DNA of 64,000 nucleotides from assembly GCF_018294505.1 (NCBI RefSeq), contig NC_057807.1, forward strand, positions 183,313,420 to 183,377,419. The letters are read 5' to 3'. Positions 1 to 11,604 of this stretch are shown in pieces. The stretch's first letter is position 1, and each line of letters starts with the position of its first letter. A model generated the notes under the pieces. The model saw only the letters and a list, made by a program, of their open reading frames with translations. It was not told the origin of the DNA and did not search any database. The translations under genes and the position numbers were made by a program. Source of the stretch: Triticum aestivum (lineage: Eukaryota; Streptophyta; Magnoliopsida; Poales; Poaceae).

Positions 1-91
1 ATAATGCGGCCTGTGTTGTGCAGATGCAAACAGGATACACAGGATACATCAAGAGTAATATCACCAAGCATATTTCTCCTAAATGGTTTTC
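1..91 (+). pseudogene. Copia pol, RNase H fragment (upstream piece)
   Basis: The frame from position 3 encodes the end of a Ty1/copia RNase H, including the typical SNITKHISPKWF stretch. It runs to the end of the TTTTC target duplication at 87-91, where the minus-strand gypsy element begins. The same frame resumes at 7823, so this is one copia polyprotein cut by a nested insertion. The upstream part of the copia element lies outside the window. A nearly perfect 9-bp tandem duplication (GGATACACA then GGATACATC, near 34-51) adds three residues compared with the usual spacing. The visible frame has no stop. Family assignment is from motif recognition. Confidence 0.85.
87..91. repeat. Target-site duplication TTTTC, left copy
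   Basis: The five bases TTTTC lie directly before the left LTR and recur at 7818-7822 directly after the right LTR. This is the 5-bp duplication expected of an LTR retrotransposon insertion and fixes both element ends. Confidence 0.95.
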
Positions 92-1012
92 TGATAGAGG
101 CAAAGGTGTCCCGTCTTTCGATGAGATGATGGATTTCGCTTTGGTGGAAGTCGACTTTGACGATATGACTACGAACGTGTGAGGACGTCGCGCCTTAGCA
201 ATCGCTAAACCAACTCCAAGAGGTTATTGACCACGCCAGAGCATGATCAACCTGACCACGAGGGTCTGTTTCCTGCGAGCAAACGAAGAACAAGCAAGAA
301 ACTGAGATTGCAATCTAGATATTGCTAATATAAGATGAAAGCTTTACTGATCAAGGTGGGGTTCTGTGACGCCTTTGTCTGGTCGTTGAACACAAACAAA
401 GTACATGAAGTTGCAGCTATGGCGAACTTTTAATCTAAACAAAACCCAAAGTCTAAACGGTGCCATAAGGGTTGTATATATGGAGGAAGAGGGGGGGGGG
501 GATTTCGTGGTCCTTGGTGGAGGGGTCCGAAATCAACCCTATCTCTTGTTTCCCCACACATACGGACTCTAAAAATAGCCTATACTTATGTATTTCGAAA
601 TTACATGGGCCTGGCCCAATAATAAGGTGACACAACACCTAAAATAGCCTCGGGACGAAATTTATGAAGTGGCATCTTGTATATTTCGTCCAAGGCTTCA
701 TGCACCCATTATGGTGGCTTCAAAGTCCTGAAATCATCACTTGTAACTCCGTTCTTGTTCCCCTTGTGCATGCCATCATCTCCATGCTTGTTCGTGCTCC
801 AATGTTCATCCTTCTCCAAGCTAGGCCCTTCATTTGTAAGCAAAACAAATGTATCCAATTTAGGCAGCATCATATTCTCATGAACATTAGAATCATTACC
901 AAGAAACGAAAGTACCTGATAATTTAATTGGCGTGCGCGAGCTCTAGTAATTGGTCCAGTATATGTAGCAGTAGGGGTTGTGGGTGTAACAATGGTATTG
1001 ATGTCCTCATCA
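92..1012 (-). repeat. 3' LTR of CRM-like copy 1
   Basis: The 921-bp LTR begins TGATAGAGG in plus orientation and ends CCTCATCA, giving TG...CA termini. It matches 6899-7817 throughout. The last ~100 codons of the polyprotein (709-1012) lie inside it. Confidence 0.95.
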
Positions 1013-4000
1013 TCCTCCCCTTCTTGAAATGAAGTCGTCCTCGACGGAAGCTCATCTTCCTCACCCAAATAAGGCTTCAAATCTGCAATGTTAAAAGTGG
1101 GACTAACCCCAAAATCTGCAGACAAATCAAGTTTATATGCATTATCATTTATTTTCTCCAACACCTTAAAGGGACCATCAGCACGAGGCATTAGCTTTGA
1201 TTTGCGCGAATCAGGAAATCTATCCTTACGCAAATGTAACCAAACAAGATCTCCAGGTGCAAACACAACATGTTTTCTACCCTTACCTCCAGCAAGTTTA
1301 TATTTAGCATTCATGCGCTCAATGTTTTCTTAGTTAACTCATCCATTTTTAAAATCAATTCAGCACGTTGTTTAGCATCAAAATTAACCTTCTCCGAAGA
1401 TGGAAGAGGCAACAAATCAATAGGTGCACGAGGTAGGAAACCATACACAATTTCAAAAGGGCACATCTTAGTAATAGAATGCAATGAACGATTATAAGAA
1501 AATTCAATATGAGGCAAGCATTCTTCCCACATTTTCTTATTATTCTTCAAAACAGCCCTAAGCATAGTAGCAATGTTCTATTGACTACTTCAGTTTGTCC
1601 ATCAGTTTGGGGGTGACATTTAGTACTAAAAAGCAGTTTAGTCCCCAACTTAGCCCATAAACATCTCCAAAAGTGGCTAAGAAATTTAGTATCACGATCT
1701 AAAACAATAGTATTTGACACACCATGCAAGCGAATAATTTCATGAAAGAACAAATCAGCAACATTAACAGCATCATCGCTTTTATGACATGGTATAAAGT
1801 GTGCCATTTTCGAGAATCTATCCACGACAACAAATATGCTATCCCTCCCCTTCTTTGTTCGAGGTAAACCTAAAACAAATTCCATAGATATATCCTCCCA
1901 AGGAACACTAGGTACAGGCAAAGGCATATATAAACCATGAGGATTGAGTCGTGACTTAGCTTTTTGACATGTAGTGCAGCAAGCAACAAAGCGCTCAACA
2001 TCCCGTCTCATCTTTGGCCAAAAGAAATGTGTAGCAAGTACGTCCTCTGTCTTCTTCACGCCAAAGTGTCCCATTAATCCTCCTCCATGCGCCTCCTGCA
2101 ACAACAAAAGATGTACAAAGCTAGCTGGAATGCATAACTTGTTAGCACGGAACACAAAACCATCATTAACGACGAACTTGTTCCATGTTCTACCTTCGTT
2201 ACAATTCTGCAATACATCTTTAAAATCAGCATCATGCACATATTGATCTTTGATGGTCTCCAAACCAAATATTTTGAAGTCAAGTTGTGAAAGCATAGTA
2301 TAGCGACGAGACAATGCATCAGCAATAACATTTTCTTTACCCTTCTTGTGTTTAATGACATAAGGGAATGTCTCAATGAATTCAACCCATTTAGCATGTC
2401 TACGATTCAGTTTAGCTTGACTTTTAATATGTTTCAAAGATTCATGATCAGAGTGTATAACAAATTCTTTGAGCCATAAATAATGTTGCCATGTTTCTAA
2501 AGTCCGAACAAGAGCATATAATTCTTTATCATAAGTAGAATAATTCAGACTAGGCCCACTCAATTTTTCAGAAAAGTATGCAACATTTTTGCCATCTTGT
2601 AATAACACACCTCCTAATCCAATTCCACTAGCATCACATTCAAGCTCAAAAGTCTTATTAAAATTAGGAAGTTGGAGTAAAGGAGCATGTGTCAACTTAT
2701 CTTTCAATACCGTGAAGGCTTCTTCCTGTGCGGTACCCCAAAGAAAAGGCGCATCTTTCTTTGTAAGCTCATTGAGAGGTGCAGCAATGGTGCTGAAATC
2801 TCTCACAAAACGCCTATAGAATCCAGCAAGGCCAAGAAAACTCCTCACTTATGTGACCGTTTTGGGCTGCAGCCAACTCTCAATAGCTTCAATCTTGGCT
2901 TTATCAACTTCAATTCCCTGTGGAGTAACAACATAGCCAAGAAAAGATACTCGGTCAGTGCAAAAGGTGCACTTCCCAAGGTTACGAAACAAACATGCAT
3001 CACGTAAAGCAATAAAAACAGCACGTAAATGTTTCAAATGTTCCTCCAAAGATCTGCTATAAATCAGTATATCATCAAAATAGACTACCACAAATCGTCC
3101 AATAAAAGCACGTAAAACTTTGTTCATTAATCTCATGAACGTACTAGGTGCATTAGTTAACCCAAAAGGCATGACTAACCACTCATATAATCCAAAGTTA
3201 GTTTTAAATGCCGTTTTCCATTCATCTCCCAATTTCATACAAATTTGATGGTATCCACTATGCAAATCAACTTTGGAGAATATTGTAGAGCCACTCAATT
3301 CATCAAGCATATCATCTAGCCTAGGAATAGGATGACGATAACGAATAGTAATATTATTAATGCATCTACAATCAACACACATACGTGATGTACCATCCTT
3401 TTTCGGCACTAGAATAATAGGAATAGCACAAGGACTAAGGGAGTCGCGTATATAACCTTTGTCGAGCAGCTCATGTACTTGACGCATAATCTCCTTCGTC
3501 TCCTCTGGATTGGTACGGTATGGTGCACGGTTGGGTAATGATGCACCGGGAATTAAGTCAATCTGATGCTCAATCCCTCGAATGGGAGGTAATCCCAGTG
3601 GCACGTCTTGTGGAAAGACGTCAGCGAACTCCTGCAAAATGTTAGTGACAGCAGGAGGCAAAGAGAAAGGCACGTCCTCAAATGAAAAATAATGCCTCTT
3701 TGCACACAAAAGCATAGCAAACAGATTTGCTGAAATCTAGCTCATCAATATCATATTTAGTGGCAAGTAAACATGCACTTTTCAGTTTAATTTCAGAAAC
3801 AACACTAGATGGTTTATATTAGGCTTCATTTGTTGCTCAAATTCTTTTGCCACAATCTGATTTTCACTCTTATTTGTCTCCTGTTTTGCTTTATTGGCTC
3901 TATTAATATCATCTTTCAAAATGGAATCAGGAGTCATAGGAAGCAAAGTAATATTTTTATCATTATGAACCAGAGTATAATGATTGTTTCTACCATGGTG

Positions 4001-5764
4001 TACAGAATTTTTATCAAATTTCCATGGTCGACCAAGTAATAAGGAACATGCTTGCATAGGTACCACATCACAATCAACATAATCAACATATGTAGAGATA
4101 CTAAAATGCACACGAACAGTACATGTTACCTTAACCTTGCCGCTGTTATTGAACCATTGGATCTAGTAAGGATGTGGATGTGGTCTTGTGTTGAGAGATA
4201 GCTTCTCCACCATCTCCATGCTAGCCAAGTTGTTGCTGCTCCCTCCGTCTAAGATGACGCGCATAGAATGTTCCTTCACAACTCCCTTTGTATGGAACAA
4301 ATTGTGCCTCTGATTTTGCTCAGCTTGTGTGACCTGCACACTCAAAACACGTTGAGCAACTAAACATTCATACCTGTCAGCATCTTCAGGAGCCATGTAT
4401 TGCGTCTCATGATCAGAATTAGCTCCATCGTGTTCTTCACTTGTAAGAAGCGCCAAAGTCTCCTCATCATAGTCACTAGCGGACTCATACCCACCATCCT
4501 CAGTAGCAATCATCACACGCTGAGATTTGCATTCTCTCGCATAATGACCTCTTCCCTTACAACGACGACAAATAATATCACTTGTGTGCCTTGTTGATGC
4601 CATGGAAGAAGAAGAGCTCTATGCAGGCCCGGCAGGTGCGCTCTTGGCAGATAGTGGTGGTTGTGCCTACTTTCTTATATCACGGCTATAGGTGGCACCT
4701 GATGGAGGTGCTGGTGCAGTGGATGTAGAAGATGCACGCGGTGTCCATGATGAAGGTCGACCTGCAGAAAAGTTAGTTCGCGCCAATGCCTGTCGGTCCT
4801 GCACTTCACGTTCAGCTTTACAAGCAGGATGGAATAAACAAGTGATATTGGTATACTCCTTATACTCTAGAATGGTCTGAATCTCTCTATTTAATCCACC
4901 CATAAAACGTGCAAGCATAGCTTCATTCTCCTCAACAATACCACATCTAATCATGCCAGTTTGTAATTCCTGATAATATTCTTCTACAGAATTTTTCCCT
5001 TGTCTTAAACGCTGCAATTTTTGAAGCAATTCACATTGATAATATGGTGGAACCCAACGAGTACGCATAGCAGATTTCAAAGCAGCCCAAGTAGTTGGAA
5101 TAGGATATAATCTACAATGTTCAGACCACCATACACATGCAAAACTAGTGAAAGCACAAACAACAACAGCAACTCGTCTCTCCTCGGGATATTGTAAACA
5201 TGTAAAACGTTGTTCAGTTTCTAACTCCCAAGTAAGATATATATCAGGAACATATCTACCCTCAAATGGTGGAATATTTAATTTCAGTTTAGGAATATGG
5301 TCATTATCTCGTACCTGAGGTGGTGGTGCAGGCCTACCATTGCGAATATATACCTGAGGTCGACCTGCTGGTGGTGGTGCTGGTGGCTGCACGTGGTTCT
5401 GATTTTGATCAACCTCATCCTCGTAATAGTCCTCCACCTCTGAAGTAACAACAGGAGCTACAGAAGCACCAACAGCAGTAGCAGCGGCACCAGAATTTTG
5501 TCCTGGCTCAATAGGAACACGCTGTGCTCGCCCTACTATATCGCGACGTAGAGCTGGCTGTGGGAGACGTTTGAGTAATTCATCAAACTTAGCGTCCAAC
5601 TTGGTGTCAATTGACTTCTCAATGTCATCCATCTTCTCCATTGCCTTTCCAAAGCTGGCCATCACGTCTTCCACCTGTTGACCCAACATTTGATGAAACT
5701 TATCATGAAGCTCCTTGTTCGTCATGTTCTCCCAGTCAATCTCGTCGACTTGTGTTCCTGCCAT
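709..5764 (-). pseudogene. Gag-pol polyprotein of CRM-like copy 1, degenerate
   Basis: The frame starts at the ATG at 5764 (MAGTQVDEIDW...) and ends at 709 inside the 3' LTR. Gag covers about 5764-4560 with an acidic, coiled N-terminus and a CX2CX4HX4C zinc knuckle (CRRCKGRGHYAREC). The protease has DGGS, the RT keeps YFDD, RNase H follows, and the integrase has an H2C2 finger, core and a C-terminal extension ending DDFRTLKPP. Compared with the plus-strand copy there are premature stops at the CAG-to-TAG positions near 4668 and 4620, at TAC-to-TAG near 4163 and at CAA-to-TAA near 2850. One-base frameshifts lie near 3815, 1570 and 1335. It cannot make a full polyprotein. Confidence 0.93.
1013..1025 (-). 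other. Polypurine tract, copy 1
   Basis: The pyrimidine run TCCTCCCCTTCTT directly abuts the 3' LTR; on the minus strand it is AAGAAGGGGAGGA, the plus-strand primer site for reverse transcription. Confidence 0.85.
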
Positions 5765-6887
5765 AGTTAGCAGCAATAGAAATAGACAAGAATATGATCC
5801 TACAGACTACTGGAATATGGTGGTGGTGGGGTGTCACAAATCCGTCAAGCGAATCTCAAATTCTTACCAGTTCTTACCCAGCAACAGGTGGTGATCGGCA
5901 ACCGTTGTAGTCAAAACTCTCAAAGCTTGGATAGAGCGATTACCAGGGAAAGTCAAACGCACAACGTAGATGTATGTGGAGCTGGGAAGGCTTATAATAT
6001 GGTAGCAAAAAGGGTCAGCAATAATCAATTCAGAGATGCAAAGTTGAATAAATGCTCAACGATGGTACTGTGCTGGTCCTAGGCTAGCTCGTGCTAGAGA
6101 CGCGAGCCTAGAACACTAACAAAATCACGGCGCGGCACGTAATCAAGGGAGGAGCACACTCTGAATTTTTCTCTCTTTTTTTTGCACTTTTTTTCCTCTT
6201 TTTTTGCTCTGCAACAATTTTTTTTCTAAAAAGTCTACAAATGGCCTAAAAACTGCCTAGCCAGAATTTTCCACACTTAGTTTTTTTTTAAACTGGAACT
6301 ATTTTTCTTGTATGGGTAGCATGGAAGTTGGGGGATCCGACTTGTTGACGATTCGTAGTATCGCGTGCTCTGGAACTCAAAGATAAAGGAATAAATACTG
6401 GACTCAGACTAGGACTGCAGGCAGAGATGAATCTGGTGGAACTCACACTGGTGATGGTATATGATGGTGGTATATGTGGACTCAGATTGGTGGTGGTATA
6501 TGAACTCGGATTGGCGGTGGTATATGGACTCGGATTGTGGTGGTATATGGACTCGGATTGGTGGTGGTATATGGACTCAGATTAGTAGCGGATAAGCGGT
6601 GGTGGTATATGGCAGGGCGATGATGATTGTGCGGCGACGGCGTGAATACCCGTGAACAGAACTCGAAACTCTAAAGACTAGACGCTAAGACCAACAACTT
6701 GACACGACGAAGCAACCGCAAATTCAACAACGCAAATACATAAAAGATTATGCAAAGGTTCAGATTGGTTCGGATAGGATGAACTAACCCTAAATTTTTT
6801 TGGCTTTTTCGTGGACTATAGGTATGAAGAAACAAACTCGATCTAAACTACAAAAAACTATAAAATCTCACCGAGCAACCTGAAAAT
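5765..6887 (-). other. Untranslated leader of copy 1
   Basis: About 1.1 kb between gag and the primer site with no coding signal. It contains poly-T and poly-A runs near 6170-6290 and a minisatellite at 6429-6610. The plus-strand copy has the matching leader at 18429-19550. Confidence 0.7.
6429..6610. repeat. Minisatellite TGGTGGTATATGGACTCGGAT
   Basis: About seven imperfect units of roughly 22-26 bp built on GGTGGTATATGGACTCGGATT. It lies in the retrotransposon leader. The other copy (18690-18900) has a related but shorter and more diverged CCACCACATAT-rich stretch. Confidence 0.8.
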
Positions 6888-6896
6888 CTGATACCA
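6888..6896 (-). other. Primer-binding site, copy 1
   Basis: CTGATACCA in plus orientation is TGGTATCAG on the minus strand, complementary to the 3' end of initiator methionine tRNA. It lies two bases from the 5' LTR, as usual for plant gypsy and copia elements. Confidence 0.85.
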
Positions 6897-6898
6897 CT

Positions 6899-7817
6899 TG
6901 ATAGAGGCAAAGGTGTCCCGTCTTTCGATGAGATGATGGATTTCGCTTTGGTGGAAGTTGACTTTGACGATCCGACTACGAACGTGCGAGGACGTCGCGC
7001 CTTAGCAATCGCTAAACCAACTCCGAGAGGTTATTGACCACGCCGGAGCACGATCAACCTGACCACGAGGGTCTGTTTCCTGCGAGCAAACGAAGAACAA
7101 TCAAGAAACTGAGATTGCAATCTAGATATTGTGAATATAAGATGAAAGCTTTATTGATCAAGGTGGGGTTCTATGACGCCTTTGTCTGGTCGTTGAACAC
7201 AAACGAAGTACGCAAAGTTGCAGCTATGGCGAACTTTTAATCTAAACAAAACCCAAAGTCTAAATGGTGCCCTAAGGGCTGTATATATGGAGGAAGAGGG
7301 GGGGGGATTTCGTGGCCCTTGGTGGAGGGGTCCGAAATCAACCCTATCTCTTGTTTCCCCACGCATACGGACTCTAAAAATAGCCTATACTTATGTATTT
7401 CGAAATTACATGGGCCTGGCCCAATAATAAGGTGACGCAGCACTTAGAATAGCCTAGGGACGAAATTTATGAAGTGGCATCTTGTATATTTCGTCCAAGG
7501 CTTCATGCACCCATTATGGTGGCTTCAAAGTCCTGAAATCATCACTTGTAAGTCCGTTCTTGTTCCCCTTGTGCATGCCATCATCTCCATGCTTGTTCGT
7601 GCTCCAATGTTCATCCTTCTCCAAGCTAGGCCCTTCATTTGTAAGCAAAACAAATGTATCCAATTTAGGCAGCATCATATTCTCATGAACATTAGAATCA
7701 TTACCAAGAAACAAAAGTACCTGATAATTTAATTGGCGTGCGCGAGCTCTAGTAATTGGTCCAGTATATGTAGTAGTAGGGGTTGTGGGTGTAACAATGG
7801 TATTGATGTCCTCATTA
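6899..7817 (-). repeat. 5' LTR of CRM-like copy 1
   Basis: The 919-bp LTR is paired with 92-1012. Its outer end reads CCTCATTA rather than CCTCATCA, one mutated terminal base. The stretch 7514-7817 looks like a pol C-terminal fragment, but this is only because the coding end is part of the LTR. Confidence 0.95.
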
Positions 7818-7822
7818 TTTTC
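7818..7822. repeat. Target-site duplication TTTTC, right copy
   Basis: Matches 87-91. With one copy removed, the copia RNase H frame joins without a shift. Confidence 0.95.
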
Positions 7823-8090
7823 CCCCCATAATCTTCAGAAAAGCGGGGAAATAAGTATTCTGCAAGTCAAATCATGTGACAACCTTGCTGATTTATTTAC
7901 CAAGTCTCTACCAAATTCTACATTCCAGAAATGTGTTCATGGAATTGGCATGCGAAGACTTAGGGACTTGCAGGTGTCAGGGGGAGTCTCTTCTCGAGAT
8001 ATCATTATTTTAATGACATCACATTATGCTATCTTTCTTTGTGAGTATATGTTTCAAGATCTCATCAAAGATTTTATGAAGAATTTTTGA
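7823..8090 (+). pseudogene. Copia pol C-terminus (downstream piece)
   Basis: Continuation of the frame at 1-91. It encodes the RNase H end common in plant copia elements (EISILQVKSCDNLADLFTK, then the HGIGMRRLRDLQ motif) and stops at TGA 8088-8090. The coding part seen here has no internal stop. Only 79 bp separate the stop from the LTR. Confidence 0.88.
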
Positions 8091-8161
8091 AGGAGAATCT
8101 TTTGAGATGATAGAGCTTTCCGACAATCATGAAGATGATTCAACATGGTCAAGCGTAGATT

Positions 8162-8169
8162 AGGGGGAG
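8162..8169 (+). other. Copia polypurine tract
   Basis: AGGGGGAG directly precedes the TGTTAAAAC start of the copia 3' LTR. Confidence 0.8.
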
Positions 8170-8395
8170 TGTTAAAACTAATTCTGTAATTAGGATAAAA
8201 TCTCCCCTTGCCCAAACCGTCGTTGCGATTTGTTTGACAACCGACGCCTCCCTTCAATCTCCTGGAATCGACGCCCCCTCAAGGGATCGTCGTGTCTCTT
8301 TGGGACATATAAAAGGGGCCTGTAACCATCGATCAAGATACTCGATCACTTATGATTCGGAACACTTCCCTCTACCCATCTTAGTTTTCAAAACA
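8170..8395 (+). repeat. Copia 3' LTR (right end tentative)
   Basis: The LTR starts TGTTAAAACTAATTC right after the polypurine tract. A TATA-like TATAAAAG lies at 8308-8315. The most plausible end is ...TTTTCAAAACA at 8395, giving a short 226-bp LTR typical of copia. The matching 5' LTR is outside the window, so the right edge cannot be checked; an end near 8699 is a less likely alternative. Confidence 0.6.
8308..8315 (+). promoter_or_regulatory. TATA box in copia LTR
   Basis: TATAAAAG in the middle of the LTR is at the usual place for the U3 promoter of a copia element. No other evidence of activity. Confidence 0.5.
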
Positions 8396-10234
8396 AGCAG
8401 GAACCCACCGCACCGAGCGCTGCGATCTTGACCAGAAACAATGCACCGATGACGTTGCTTCACTCGCCCACCGACGCCACCAGAGGGCGTAAACCTCCCC
8501 GACGAGGTCCACATCATCTTCATGGTAGAGCTCTGTGTCCTCCCATCACTTCCTCGTGGGCTGGAGAACCCCGTAGGCGTCGCCATCATCAAATCCCGCG
8601 CCGCTGGTGTCGTTCTTCTCCAAGTCCGGCGCCACCTCCCCTGTCTCTTCGGTGAGCAATTGTCAACCGCCCAATTTCTCTTTGACGGTCGGGATTACAT
8701 CATGTCCTATTTTTTTTCGAATAGGTATGCACTATTTAGTGGCCGTTCGTCGTTTAGACCTCACAGCGAACACTTCCGAGCCAGTAGAAACCCGCCACAT
8801 GGCACATCCACAGCAGTCGCGGCAGTTCTTCCAGGAAAGCTGTTTTGGCACAATTTTTGTTTTTAGATTTCATATAAAATTTTCAATTAGGTTTATCTTG
8901 AGATCCGTAACTCCAAATTCATCCATTCTTTTTCCTGTGTACTCGTAGAGACCAGGAGAGTACTGTAGAATCAAAATTTCACATGTTTGCACTTTTAAAA
9001 TTTGAATTTGTTTAAATTTGAATTCAACCTTTCGGAGGCCATATTTTTCAAACCATTTATCCAATTTAGTTGATTCTTTTTGCATTGTGATCCTACTAGC
9101 ATGTAGATAAGATATACCTACTGATAGGTTATGTTATTAAAGTTTTATTGGAATTCCTTGCTGTTGACTTTATTGTGGTGTTATGTGAGTACGATTTATT
9201 TATCGGTGCATTCGTTGAACGTATAGATTGTCCGGAGTGTGAAGCGGATCAAGCTAAGCGTAGAGTACTTCATCACCGTTCAAGGCAAGTTTGCACTTCT
9301 GATTTTTCTCATCCTATATTCTGTTATGCATGTGTGGTTTTATGCTATGATATATGTTTGGCCTGATATGTGTATCCCGTGTTGTCATGTTTTGGTATTG
9401 ATTGTGTTATGTGATGGTGTGATCAACTTGGTATGGTAGATGTGGACATGTGTCGAGTGATACATGAAAGTGGTGAGTGTTTATAACTATAGGCTCGGGA
9501 CTTTTTCTCAGGCGAATGCGTCAATGGCTGAGCGCTATATTGTCCCTAGAGAATGCGCCATGGCTGAGCGCACTTGAGGTTTTCGGGGCTTAAATCAGGT
9601 GAATGCGTTGATGTCTAAGTGCTCTATTGTCCCTAGAGAATGCGCCACGACTGAGCGCACTTGAGACTTCTTGAAGATCTTTTTTTTTTCATTTTCATCT
9701 TCTGATTCCGAGGGTTTCCCGTGTGGGTAATTTGGATGTGCTCTAGTTCGTCGTGTGACAACTATGCTTGTGTAGACTTTGACTTGTTAGTGGAGGTAGG
9801 TGAAGTTAGCTTTATGCCAAACCAACTTGAGTGTTGTGTTTGTCATACCTTACATGTAGATGTAGGTTTGGTATATCATTTTGTGTGATTTGCCAATACA
9901 TTCAATGTATTGACCCTTGTGGCTGCAACTAATCATGTTGCAGGAATTTCAAATGATCAGTGAGATACAGTAGGGTCGCGAGTCTTTACTCAACATTTTC
10001 GCCAGTGGGCATTGATGGGACTCATTGTCTATTATGCTTCCGTTGTTGTTATTGAATAAAGCTAGCTATGTGTTATTCAGTTTGTAATACTTTATTAATT
10101 TTGGATCATACGTTATAGTGAATGATGCACTTGTTATTTAATATTCATATGTACTGTGTGTGCCAGCGAGTCGATCCAGAGACTAGCACGGTAAGCACAG
10201 AGACATCGAATATTATCAGGTTCGGGTCGTTACA
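8396..10234 (+). repeat. Probable 3' part of a long Ty3/gypsy LTR
   Basis: There is no coding signal. A GC-rich first part (8400-8660) gives way to AT-rich DNA, and the stretch ends GGTTCGGGTCGTTACA, an end typical of long grass gypsy LTRs of the Tekay/Del type. The copia element appears to sit inside this LTR, whose start would then be left of the window. There is no second copy in the window, so the assignment rests on composition and the terminal motif. Confidence 0.4.
9509..9665. repeat. Direct duplication of a 70-bp unit
   Basis: Units at 9509-9578 and 9596-9665 share CTATTGTCCCTAGAGAATGC and flanking sequence, separated by 17 bp. Several point differences show the duplication is not recent. 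Confidence 0.85.
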
Positions 10235-10504
10235 GATATGCATAACTATTTTCTTGAGTTTGGAAGGTTGAAAATTAGGATCATTAAAAAAATTGTTGTT
10301 CATTTGCTTCTCATTGGATTTCATTTGCATTGCTCGTCATGCTTGCCTTAACATCATAGAAAGTCCTACTCTCATATTTCCTGCCCTTGCTCATGATCAT
10401 GCCATGTGTATAGGTTATAAAAGTATTTTCATACAAAAATAAAAGGCCCAAAACTATTTTCCAAATTAGGTTTTCCACCCCATGAATTGAGGCTTACACT
10501 ACAA
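10235..10504. other. No gene or element recognised
   Basis: AT-rich spacer between the gypsy LTR end and a Helitron-like terminus. No frame, repeat or motif that I can assign. Confidence 0.5.
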
Positions 10505-11400
10505 CTAGTAAATGTGTCCGTGCGTTGCATGCGTTGCAACGGGAGAATACGCCCAAGTTCTACTAACCATTGTTGGCTGGGTCGAGAAATTGTCTCGTGG
10601 GATAGTCAACATGAAATCGTAGGATAATCAACACCAATTTAGGAATAATTGAGCCTAACATCGAGGGTAGGTTTATGAATACGTTCAGATATTTCATCAA
10701 ACATTCGAAAAAAATCTAGAAAATATGAATTCAAATAAATTTGTATCACTTTTTTTACTAATGCTAGATATATTATTGTTCAGGTTGAGCCTAACTATAG
10801 GATTTCTAATACCTATCTTTCAAACATCGAACAATGAGCTATCCTCCACAATTTATACTTACAAGGGGTTAACTTGATAAGATAACAACTGAACATATTT
10901 ATATTTCTAAAATGCTGCCAGAAGGATGCACATGCAGCAGAATATATGTATTGCCAATCTTAATTTTGTCTAAGAAAATAAAAATTTGTCTGCATGACAG
11001 AATATAACTTCTGCAGCAGCCAAATCCTAAAAGCATAAGAACTATTGTGAGCACTTTTTTTGCATCAAGTTGTGATGTTGTCTCGTATCCTCTAGCGATA
11101 ATGCGGTCAATATCTTCATTTGTTATTATGCTACTATACTAGGAACTGAATACAATTTCGGCAACAAATCTCACCATCAGCGTGTCCTTATTGGCAGCTA
11201 ATACAGAACACAACAACAAAATCACATTACTACATGTTCCACTTTAACATTTAACATTAAAAATAATTACATTACATGCAGTGAGAAGTAACAAAAGCAA
11301 TTTTTCTGTTCTGCCAATCAATCTTGCTATATGACCAAAGCATCCAAGGCAAGCTTCTTGCTCTCTCGATTACTCCTTCCTAGAGGCGACTAGTATGAGA
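10505..11400 (-). mobile_element. Possible Helitron, minus strand
   Basis: On the minus strand the left edge reads as a Helitron 3' terminus: a hairpin (CCGTTGC ... GCAACG) followed by a short AT-rich spacer and CTAG, then T. A candidate 5' end, A then TCTCATACTAG on the minus strand, lies at 11400. No Rep/helicase coding is present, so it would be non-autonomous. The 3' terminus is fairly convincing; the 5' end is a guess. Confidence 0.35.
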
Positions 11401-11604
11401 TGAACATATTATACGAGATCGTGTGATCCAGCTATCTGGGCCACTGGATTAAGATCCCACAATGCAAATAGTGAGAGGTGGAGATACGCAAGACATTTTA
11501 CATGGATCTCCTCATTCCGAAAATATTGCAGACCAAGACCTCAAACCTAATCCTCTTTCTCGCGTTCCTGGACCACCATGCGCTGCCGAAGTGCACCACC
11601 GTAA

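Larger units (their letters stand above)
92..7817 (-). mobile_element. Complete CRM-like Ty3/gypsy retrotransposon, copy 1
   Basis: Full-length element of 7726 bp read on the minus strand, with 5' LTR at 6899-7817, primer-binding site at 6888-6896, leader, degenerate gag-pol at 709-5764, polypurine tract at 1013-1025 and 3' LTR at 92-1012. The TSD is TTTTC. Domain order is gag, zinc knuckle, protease, RT, RNase H, integrase, as in Ty3/gypsy. The polyprotein frame ends about 300 bp inside the 3' LTR, a layout known from group A centromeric retrotransposons (CRM, with Cereba in Triticeae). The LTRs start TGATGAGGACATC. By eye the LTRs differ at about 30 of 920 positions, so this is the older of the two copies in the window. 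CRM/Cereba assignment is inference; the gypsy identity is clear. Confidence 0.93.

Noticed and set aside
7514..7714. Separate truncated pol copy in tandem with copy 1
   Set aside because: The fragment ends exactly at the LTR border with its target duplication. It is the coding part of the 5' LTR, not another element.
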